NCBI GenBank assembly: GCA_004524515.1
Contig: SDNV01000110.1
Span: forward strand, 1-8,866
Direction of reading: 5' to 3'
From: Promethearchaeota archaeon
GTDB taxonomy: Archaea; Asgardarchaeota; Lokiarchaeia; Sigynarchaeales; SOKP01
Length of the DNA stretch: 8,866 nt
The number at the start of each line of letters is the position of its first letter. Positions within the stretch are counted from its first letter, which is position 1. Made by a program: the position numbers and the translations under genes. The notes under the pieces are model-generated. The model was not told the DNA's origin, ran no database searches, and was given only the letters and a program-made list of their open reading frames with translations. Shown one piece after another: positions 1 through 8,400 of the stretch.

Positions 1-363
1 TCCTATATGAATTGCCTCTGCCTCCTCGATTAAACGTTCAATTACGGTGGCATTATAAGGAGGATAATACCCCTTTAATATTTCTGAACAACATGTAGTA
101 GGTACATCTTTAATGCAAATAAGATCTTTATTTGCGAGGGGTAACCCGTAAAGTTTTCCAATGGATTTACCTTTCGCTAAATCTGCATCTAGCTTTTTTG
201 CTTTTTTAAGAGATTTTTCTTTAGTCAAATGAACAAATGAATGCAATAAAGGTTCTGTTTCATCAATCCTTTCAAAGCATGATTCCACAACCTCATTAAT
301 TGATAATTCTCTGCTTTTAATCTTCTCAATTAACTCATATCCCATGTTTTCATAGATCTTCAT
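1..363 (-). CDS. gatA: Aspartyl/glutamyl-tRNA amidotransferase subunit A, N-terminal part (cut by window edge)
   Basis: The minus strand from 363 to the window edge encodes 121 residues beginning MKIYENMGYELIEKIK, without a stop. The pattern is that of the amidase-signature subunit GatA: an N-terminal helix pair, then GLPLANKD (residues 73-80), then the segment PTTCCSEIL and PPYNATVIERL. Lys79 in the NKD motif lies where the first Lys of the amidase Ser-Ser-Lys triad is expected. The two catalytic serines would lie beyond the edge. GatA releases ammonia from glutamine or asparagine, and GatB uses it to convert Asp-tRNA(Asn) and/or Glu-tRNA(Gln) to the amide form. In archaea that have GatDE the job is mainly Asn-tRNA. 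The first ATG was chosen because archaeal GatA proteins usually start MxxYE; an in-frame ATG at 345 is possible but less likely. There is no Shine-Dalgarno sequence, and a TATA-like stretch about 29 bases upstream suggests a leaderless transcript. The segment EEAEAIHIG differs from the usual EAGAVIIG. A general amidase is the alternative. Confidence 0.88.
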   Translation of the reverse strand, partial: MKIYENMGYELIEKIKSRELSINEVVESCFERIDETEPLLHSFVHLTKEKSLKKAKKLDADLAKGKSIGKLYGLPLANKDLICIKDVPTTCCSEILKGYYPPYNATVIERLIEEAEAIHIG

Positions 364-385
364 CGAAATCTAACCAATTAAGTCA

Positions 386-398
386 ATATGTATTAAAA
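386..398 (-). promoter_or_regulatory. Possible TATA-like promoter of gatA
   Basis: Read on the minus strand, the stretch TTTTTTAATACATA is centred about 29 bases upstream of the gatA ATG. That is the spacing expected for an archaeal TATA box driving a leaderless mRNA, and no ribosome-binding sequence is seen before the ATG. The whole spacer is AT-rich, so such matches arise easily by chance. Confidence 0.35.
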
Positions 399-505
399 AA
401 TTATTAAGAAATTAGTCAATCTTGTTTAATTAATCATTTCTAAAAAAATTCACTTAAATATTAGATAAATTTTCTAATTTTTCGCTAATTATTTTTCCAT
501 CTCTC

Positions 506-524
506 TAAAAATTAAGAAAAAAAA
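506..524 (-). terminator. T-rich tract after the DUF998 gene, possible archaeal terminator
   Basis: About 33 bases beyond the stop codon of the membrane-protein gene the minus strand reads a T8 run, a short break, then a T5 run. Archaeal RNA polymerase can terminate on U-rich tracts without a hairpin. No strong stem precedes it. The rest of the 193-base spacer between this gene and gatA shows no open reading frame of note. Confidence 0.35.
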
Positions 525-556
525 TTGATTTAGATTTATTTTAAACTAAAACTAAA

Positions 557-1252
557 TTATGTTTGACTCAAATTTAAATTTTTTAAAAATATATAAAATA
601 CTGGAAGTATCCATATTATTAGCGAAAATAGCATTATCCATTCGAAAAATGGGGAGAAGTATAGTATCATTAATACAGCACTCATAAAAGGACCCACAAC
701 CATATATAATCCTAATAATTTTGGAATCTCTGTTTTATAAAACAAAATTAATAATCCATAAAACAAACTAGAAAATACTACTCCACCGAAGACTACATGG
801 GAAAAAAGGAAATGTAATCCCAATGATGTGGTTCTATCCTCAGAAAATACTCCGACCATGAAAAATCCAAAAAATCCAACGAACATTGAAAAAGATCCTA
901 AACTGCTTAAACGATATCTCATTCTAGAAAAATTGCCAGATTCAAGCGGATTTGGCGCAAGGCGATGTTCCATGTAAAAAATAGCAGGGATCACTAAGAT
1001 GGATGTGATCATTGCCCCATAATCTAAAAAATAAGGCAGGGGAGTGTGATTAAAGGAACCCATATCACTTATATAGTTATCAACTATGTTATAGCCATCG
1101 GGGTCAAATTGTGCTACAATATATCCTATTAAAATCGCAGAGAAAAAAGTAATTAGAGAAGAAATAATAGAGAGCTTTACTATTTTCGGATTTATTAAAA
1201 AATCATCATAAATATGACTTTTCCACTTTATTAAATCATCATATAATCCCAT
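557..1252 (-). CDS. DUF998-type six-helix membrane protein of unknown function
   Basis: This is a 231-residue integral membrane protein. Six hydrophobic segments are visible at about residues 28-49, 73-94, 118-138, 146-172, 179-199 and 205-226. The short polar N-terminus and the loop with FSEDRTTSLGLHFLFSH, between the third and fourth helices, fit the DUF998 family. In that family an acidic residue and a conserved His lie at this loop and an ISDMG-like motif follows helix 1 (here residues 61-65). The length of just over 200 residues is normal for DUF998. No enzyme activity is established for the family, and I infer none here. The ATG is well supported by AAAAGGAG with a 7-base spacer. The gene lies downstream of cofE on the same strand with a 98-base gap that contains a hairpin and a T tract, so co-transcription with cofE would be partial at most. 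The family call rests on overall pattern; a different small polytopic family is possible. Confidence 0.72.
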   Translation of the reverse strand: MGLYDDLIKWKSHIYDDFLINPKIVKLSIISSLITFFSAILIGYIVAQFDPDGYNIVDNYISDMGSFNHTPLPYFLDYGAMITSILVIPAIFYMEHRLAPNPLESGNFSRMRYRLSSLGSFSMFVGFFGFFMVGVFSEDRTTSLGLHFLFSHVVFGGVVFSSLFYGLLILFYKTEIPKLLGLYMVVGPFMSAVLMILYFSPFFEWIMLFSLIIWILPVFYIFLKNLNLSQT

Positions 1253-1259
1253 AAGAAAA

Positions 1260-1267
1260 CTCCTTTT
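1260..1267 (-). promoter_or_regulatory. Shine-Dalgarno site of the DUF998 gene
   Basis: AAAAGGAG on the minus strand ends 7 bases before the ATG at 1252. It matches the archaeal anti-Shine-Dalgarno CCUCC and fixes this start. It contrasts with cofE, gatA and the folP-like gene, which have no such site. Confidence 0.75.
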
Positions 1268-1286
1268 ATTGATAATTCTTTATCTG

Positions 1287-1318
1287 AAAAAAAGGGAATA
1301 ATTTACAAGGGTAAATTA
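1287..1318 (-). terminator. Hairpin plus T7 run, candidate terminator of cofE
   Basis: On the minus strand, 33 bases after the cofE stop, there is a perfect 8-bp inverted repeat, TAATTTAC/GTAAATTA, around a 4-base loop. A 5-base gap (TTCCC) and T7 follow. This layout resembles a bacterial intrinsic terminator, though the stem is AT-rich and weak. The U tract alone may terminate an archaeal polymerase. The same dyad lies 47-66 bases upstream of the DUF998 ATG and could instead be an operator for that gene. Confidence 0.5.
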
Positions 1319-1350
1319 ATAATAGCTAAAAAATCTCACTACTTAATTCC

Positions 1351-2142
1351 TTAATTATCTTCTTTCTTTTTGAGTAGATAGCTTGAAAAAATGTTCATAT
1401 ATAAATCTTCTTCCATGGAAATTTCTGTGGTCATTTGAGGATTATCTGTAAATACTACTTCCACCCCTCTGATTATAACTACAGGGGTTTGTTGATCTGC
1501 TTCATTTAATAAAAATTGCGCTGCACTTGTGAGATCATCCGCAATCGCTCGCATTGTAATTTGTAAAGGACGTTTATATAAATCTGGCTTACCCCTTAAA
1601 TCTTCAATGGGTTCGAAACCAGCAGTTGCTATAGCTATTCCAATTGTGCCCTTTCTAAGGGGTTGAACCCTAGAATCTGCAAAAATAACTCCAAGATTTT
1701 TTAAATTAAATTCATCTCTAAATTTTTTCCAATAATTCCAAACAGTTTCCTTCAGATTTTTCGGTAAAAGAACTAAATTATTCGGTCCTGCATTCGATTG
1801 ATCAATTCCCGCATTAGCAATCAAAAAATCATTAACCCTGGCTAAAATAACATGACCTCCGGGCAAACCTCCTAATATCATCGAAGCCTCTTGTAGTATT
1901 AATTCTACGAATCGCTCGTCCATCGCATATTCTTTTGCCATTTTTTTTGCTTTTTGCGAGACATTAGCAATTTCATCTAAATTTATAATTCGTCCTTGTG
2001 AGGTTGCGATTACTTTTTCTGAAATGACAACTATATCTCCCTCTTTTAGAGATTCTCCTCTATCTTTTATGTTCTTTATAATAATATCTAGAAGAGGGTC
2101 ATTTTTTTTAATTAAAGGAAGTTTGATGGAAAAAAGATGCAT
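1351..2142 (-). CDS. cofE: Coenzyme F420-0:L-glutamate ligase (gamma-glutamyl ligase)
   Basis: The product has 263 residues, close to the roughly 250 usual for archaeal CofE. The enzyme adds gamma-linked glutamates to F420-0 using GTP and divalent metals, giving F420 with a polyglutamate tail, in the cytoplasm. Family landmarks run in order: GDIVVISEKVIATSQGR (residues 35-51), the LPGGHVILAR strand (93-102), AGIDQSN (111-117, with Asp114 a likely metal ligand), FADSRVQPLRKGTIGIAI (154-171, with Asp156), AGFEPIEDLRGKPDLYKRPL (174-193) and ADDLTSAAQFLL (201-212). The SRVQPLRKGT version, in place of the more usual DTFGRPWRxG, recalls a CofE-like subgroup in non-methanogenic archaea, so the exact number and linkage of glutamates added is open. 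No Shine-Dalgarno sequence precedes the ATG. A TATA-like element about 33 bases upstream suggests a nearly leaderless transcript. It is divergent from the pterin gene folP, another cofactor enzyme. Confidence 0.87.
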   Translation of the reverse strand: MHLFSIKLPLIKKNDPLLDIIIKNIKDRGESLKEGDIVVISEKVIATSQGRIINLDEIANVSQKAKKMAKEYAMDERFVELILQEASMILGGLPGGHVILARVNDFLIANAGIDQSNAGPNNLVLLPKNLKETVWNYWKKFRDEFNLKNLGVIFADSRVQPLRKGTIGIAIATAGFEPIEDLRGKPDLYKRPLQITMRAIADDLTSAAQFLLNEADQQTPVVIIRGVEVVFTDNPQMTTEISMEEDLYMNIFSSYLLKKKEDN

Positions 2143-2191
2143 ATTGCATAAAAAGAATTAAACTTATTTGATATATTTTGTTTTTCCTTTT
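2143..2191. promoter_or_regulatory. Divergent promoter region between cofE and the folP-like gene
   Basis: Only 49 bases separate the cofE ATG from the ATG at 2192. They contain the near-symmetric element GATATATTTT at 2170-2179. Read on the minus strand it gives AAAATATATC, centred about 33 bases before cofE, a good place for an archaeal TATA box with a short leader. Read on the plus strand, the centre is only about 18 bases before the folP-like ATG. AACTTATTT at 2161-2169, about 27 bases before that ATG, may serve it instead. Neither gene has a Shine-Dalgarno site. Confidence 0.45.
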
Positions 2192-3061
2192 ATGGAATTC
2201 GATACGATTTACTCTAAATTTTTCGATTTCTTAGAAATTGGGGATAACCATCCTACAATCATAATGGGGGTATTAAATTTAAGCCCTGAATCTTTCTACA
2301 AAGGGTCTTTTTATGAAGATATTTCCACACTCGAACACGCCGCTTTAGAGATGATAAAAAATGGTGCTAAGATGCTAGATTTAGGGGCAAGATCGACGGC
2401 ACCATGGTCTGAAAAAATTTCTATTGAAGAAGAAGTAAAGCGTATTGTTCCAGCAATGAAAAATTTATGTAAAAAAATTCCTGAAAACATAATTATTTCA
2501 GTTGATACTCAATATAGAGAAGTAGCTAAATCTACTTTCGATATAGCTTCAGATTTCAACAAAAAAATAATTATCAATGATGTGAGTTGTCTAAAAACTG
2601 ATCCCTCATTAGAAAACTTCGTCATTGAAGAAGAAATACCTATAATTTTAATGGCATCAAAACAGGTTCCCGGAGATTTATTACACATAAAAGATATTAT
2701 AAATGAATTCCAAAAAACCATTACGAGGCTTGAATCTAAAGGATTTAACGTAAATAATATAATTTTGGATCCAGGTATTGGGCATTGGGTCGAACAAAAG
2801 ACATATACATATGATTTGAAGATAATTAGCAATTTAAATCAGCTTAGAAATTTAAATAGACCGATATTGGTGGCATTATCAAGAAAATCTTTTATTGGTT
2901 CAATATTAAATATCCCTGAACCCGAACATAGATATTATGGTACGCTTTCTGCAACTGCAATTGCAGTTTATAATGGGGCTCACCTAGTAAGAACCCATGA
3001 TGTGAATAAGGAATTGATTGAAATAATAAAAATGGCTGAGACTTTAAGAGAAAACAAATAG
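2192..3061 (+). CDS. folP: Dihydropteroate synthase, archaeal type
   Basis: Starting from ATG 2192 this is a 289-residue TIM-barrel enzyme of the pterin-binding family. It would join a pterin pyrophosphate to an aryl amine (p-aminobenzoate in the classic enzyme). In archaea the pterin product may feed folate or a methanopterin-like carrier; the sequence does not decide. Dihydropteroate synthase motifs appear in order: MGVLNLSPESF (residues 25-35, with Asn29), LDLGARSTAP (62-71), ISVDT (102-106), INDVS (128-132), ILDPGIGHWV (191-200), ALSRKSFIG (228-236) and VRTHDV (266-271). The pterin-site Asp193, Lys232, Arg267 and His269 equivalents are present. The bacterial MHM motif reads LMAS, and GFGK is replaced by GHWVEQK, as I recall for archaeal homologues. 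An in-frame TTG at 2168 would add eight hydrophobic residues with no ribosome-binding site. The ATG is preferred because the TTG overlaps the candidate promoter. It is transcribed divergently from cofE. Confidence 0.82.
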   Translation: MEFDTIYSKFFDFLEIGDNHPTIIMGVLNLSPESFYKGSFYEDISTLEHAALEMIKNGAKMLDLGARSTAPWSEKISIEEEVKRIVPAMKNLCKKIPENIIISVDTQYREVAKSTFDIASDFNKKIIINDVSCLKTDPSLENFVIEEEIPIILMASKQVPGDLLHIKDIINEFQKTITRLESKGFNVNNIILDPGIGHWVEQKTYTYDLKIISNLNQLRNLNRPILVALSRKSFIGSILNIPEPEHRYYGTLSATAIAVYNGAHLVRTHDVNKELIEIIKMAETLRENK

Positions 3062-3069
3062 AACACTCT

Positions 3070-3097
3070 CATTTTTTAAATTTTTTATTTCTAATTT
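3070..3097 (+). terminator. T-rich tract after the folP-like gene
   Basis: Starting 9 bases after the stop, the plus strand reads T6, AAA, T6 and further T-rich sequence. This fits a hairpin-free archaeal U-tract terminator. It is supported only by composition and by its position right after the stop. Confidence 0.45.
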
Positions 3098-3241
3098 AAT
3101 GGATTGAAATAAAAAGATTTTAAAAAATGTTAATAATTACTCAGCATCAATTAATCTAATATATGTATTTATAATTTTGGAACAAAATCGTAAGGATTTA
3201 ATTATCTTAACCACTATAAAATTGTACATAGATTAATAAAT

Positions 3242-3265
3242 GCGTAAAACTTATATATTATATAG
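3242..3265 (+). promoter_or_regulatory. Candidate BRE/TATA promoter of gyrBA
   Basis: The stretch GCGTAAAACTTATATATTAT pairs a purine-rich BRE-like segment (GTAAAA) with a strong TATA-like core (CTTATATAT, 3250-3258). Initiation would be expected near 3280, giving a leader of about 60 bases before the gyrB ATG at 3342. The leader has only a weak purine run (AAAGAAG), 20 or more bases before the ATG. The remainder of the 280-base gap 3062-3341 shows no credible reading frame. It does contain the inverted repeat ATTAATCTA (3150-3158) / TAGATTAAT (3229-3237), whose second arm ends 12 bases before the TATA core. Confidence 0.5.
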
Positions 3266-3296
3266 GTAACTTGTAAAAATTTCGGTTTTAAATTGA

Positions 3297-5386
<2,090 letters not shown>

Positions 5387-5387
<1 letters not shown>

Positions 5388-5414
5388 TTTCCCTTTTTTT
5401 AAAAAAAAAGAAAT
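5387..5414. repeat. Imperfect T7/A9 dyad in the gyrB-gyrA spacer
   Basis: ATTTCCC plus T7 is followed directly by A9 plus GAAAT, two 14-base arms that match at 12 positions. The T7 run lies just after the gyrB stop and could cause partial termination on a U tract. The A/T tracts may also bend DNA. The feature may simply reflect base composition. Confidence 0.4.
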
Positions 5415-5415
5415 A

Positions 5416-5421
5416 AGAGGT
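5416..5421 (+). promoter_or_regulatory. Shine-Dalgarno site of gyrA
   Basis: AGAGGT ends 8 bases before the ATG at 5430 and matches the archaeal anti-Shine-Dalgarno sequence. It supports this start and translation of gyrA from the gyrB transcript. Confidence 0.7.
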
Positions 5422-5429
5422 CCTTTTAA

Positions 5430-8400
5430 ATGACAGTAGAAAAAATCCAAGATATTTTATTGAAAGACGAAATGAAAAGTAGCTATATTGATTATGCTAT
5501 GTCTGTTGTTATTGGTAGAGCGATTCCAGATGTTAGAGATGGTTTAAAACCAGTTCATCGACGAATAATTTATGCTATGGCTGATAATAATTGGTATTAT
5601 ACAAGTTCACACGTAAAATGTGCTAAAATTGTTGGAGAATGTTTTATTGAAGGGACTTTAATCAATACAATTAATGGATTTAAAACAATTGAAACAGTTT
5701 CAGTAGGAGATAAAGTCCATACTCATAATGGTATAAAAGAAGTTACTCAAATGTATGAGATGCCTGAAAACAAATTATATCAAATTGAACTAGAGAATGG
5801 GCTTCAAAATATTTGCACTAAAGGTCAAAAATTTAAAATTTTCACTTCAGAACTAAAATTTGTTTGGAAAACACCAGAAGAATTAAAAATTGGGGATTAT
5901 ATTGTATGTAGATCAAAACATAGCTCACTAAACAAACTTATACAAATTGGAGATCTTTATTTTGATGAAGAATTAGCATATTTTATTGGAATATTTTTGG
6001 CTGATGGATGGATAGATAGAGATAATAAAAGGGGGTATCATCGTATAGCTATTTCTTCAGAAAGCTTAAAAGTCATGGAAAAAATACAAGCCATTTTAAT
6101 CAATAAATTTAATCAACAAGAAAATATACTTCAAAGAAAAAGTGGAATATATTATATTCGAATTAATAATCATGAGCTAAATAAAAAACTAATAACTCTT
6201 TTTAATTTGGAAGATAAATATTCTCATAACATTATAATTCCCTCTTATGTTTATAATTCACCTAAGAACATTATCCTTGCATTTTTCAGTGGATTTTTAG
6301 AAGGGGATGGTCACATCCATAGAAATCGAAGTATTTTAAATATAAATACTATTTCTGAGAAATTTATAAGAGAAATTCAAGTAATACTCTTTAGTATCGG
6401 AATTAATTCAAGTTTGTATTTAAATAAAGTTAAAAGTCATTATCTTAAAGGAAAATTAATAAAAGCTAATTATGACGTTTTTTCATTAGAAGTTGCTGGA
6501 ATTGATTTTTTTAATATAAGAGACAAAATAAAAATATTCAATCCTAAAAAGCTAAAGAACTTAATAAAACAAAGAAGGTATACAGCTTCAAAGTATGAGG
6601 AAATTCCCTATATAGGAAAATATATTTTTGAAGAATTTTCTGAAAAACATTTAGGTGGCGGATGGTATCTTGATAAATATGGAAAAAAAGTACGTTTAGG
6701 AATTAAATATCCTGATGGAACAAAATTAAGATATTCAAAAAATCTAAAGGATAACATAAGAATTTACAAATCAACTTTAGAAATCTTAAACATAAAAGAA
6801 AAAATGGAAGTAATTGGTTCCGCTTATTTAGATATTATCAATAATATAATTAAACATAATCTATCCTTTATAAAAATAAAAGAATTAAGGAAAATAAATC
6901 CCAAAAGAACGTATGATATTCAAGTAAAAGATGATCATCAATTCATTGCAAATGGAATGATTGTACATAATTGTTTAGGAAATTATCATCCTCACGGTGA
7001 TTCTTCTGTTTATAATGCTCTTGTAAGGATGGCTCAGGATTTTTCCTTAAGATATCCTTTAATTGATCCTCAAGGTAATTTTGGGTCTATTGATGGAGAT
7101 CCTCCCGCAGCTTATCGTTATACTGAAGCTCGACTCTCTCAAATAGCCAATGAATTAATTGAAGATCTAGATAAAGATACTGTAGAGTTTCAACCTAATT
7201 TCGACGATAGTACATCAGAACCAAGATATTTGCCTAGTAAACTTCCCAATATGCTATTAAATGGAACAAAGGGAATAGCCGTAGGTATGGCCACTTCAAT
7301 GCCTCCTCACAATTTAATTGAAATATGTACTGGAATTATCGCTACCATCGATAATCCTGATGTCTCAATAGAAGAACTAATTGAGATAATAAAAGGACCA
7401 GATTTTCCTACCGGAGGAATTATCACCAGTCAGAGTGGAATTTATAATGCATATTCAACTGGACAAGGTACTATTACGATTCAAGGTAGGACTGAAGTTG
7501 AAATAAAAGGAAACTCCACTAATTTAGTAATAACTGAAATTCCTTATTTAGTAAACAAAACTGATCTGATAGAATCTATTGCTAAACTTATTAAAGATGG
7601 AGTTCTAAAGGATATTAAAGATTTGAGGGATGAATCTGACAGGAAAGGGATGCGCATTGTGTTAGAATTGAAAAAGAATGCTCAACCTGTTATATTAAAA
7701 AATATCTTATTTACTCGAACTAGACTATTAACCAGCTTTCCCACTACTAATCTAGTTTTAATAAACAATGGAAAGCAGCCTAAAATTTTAAACCTCAAGG
7801 AATTAATTGAAGAATATATTAACCATCGACTTGATGTTGTCTATAAACGGACTCAATTCACTCTTTTAAAATCCCAAGATAGGCTTCATAAAGTAGAAGG
7901 GCTAATTATTGCGTTGAATAATATCGATGATGTAGTTAAAATTATAAAAAATGCAAAAGACACTGATGAAGCTAAAATTAAATTAATGGATACTTACGAG
8001 ATTTCTGAAATTCAAGTGAAAGCAATTTTAAATATGCCTCTATCGAGATTAACTAGTTTAGAGCAACAAAAACTTAAGGATGAACAAAAAGAATTAAATG
8101 AACAAATAAAAGAATATGAAAGAATTTTAAAAAGCAAGCAAGAACGGTTAGAAATCATTAAAACGGAGTTAACTGAATTAAGTAAAAAGTATGGAGATAA
8201 AAGACGCACTGAAATTTCTGAAGAGCCAAGAAAAATTGAAAATATTGAAGAAAAAGATTTAATTAAAAAAGAACCCACTATCGTCATTTTAACTGAAAAC
8301 CACTATATAAAAAGAATGTCATTAGAAGAATACAGAACTCAAAAGCGAGGGGGGCGGGGTAAAAAGGGCATAACTGTAGGGGAAGAAGATTTTATAGCGG

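Noticed and set aside
460..478. Small hairpin ATTAGA-N7-TCTAAT between gatA and the DUF998 gene
   Set aside because: Six AT-rich base pairs in a very AT-rich spacer are expected by chance, and no T tract or gene boundary fits it closely.
2168..2191. TTG start adding eight residues to the dihydropteroate synthase
   Set aside because: It has no ribosome-binding site, it overlaps the candidate TATA element, and the extension is a hydrophobic stretch (IYFVFPF) with no family counterpart. ATG 2192 is preferred.
2509..2832. Open frame of 107 codons on the minus strand inside the folP-like gene
   Set aside because: It lies wholly within a gene with clear family motifs on the other strand, and its product has no recognisable pattern.
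5640..6971. Group I or group II intron, or a broken gyrA, as explanation for the insertion
   Set aside because: The frame is continuous through the insertion and encodes intein splicing blocks A, F and G at its exact ends, so protein splicing explains it better than RNA splicing or decay.
8012..8287. Open frame of 91 codons on the minus strand inside gyrA
   Set aside because: It is antisense to the GyrA coiled-coil region; the Ser/Phe-rich product is what antisense of Glu/Lys-rich coding gives.
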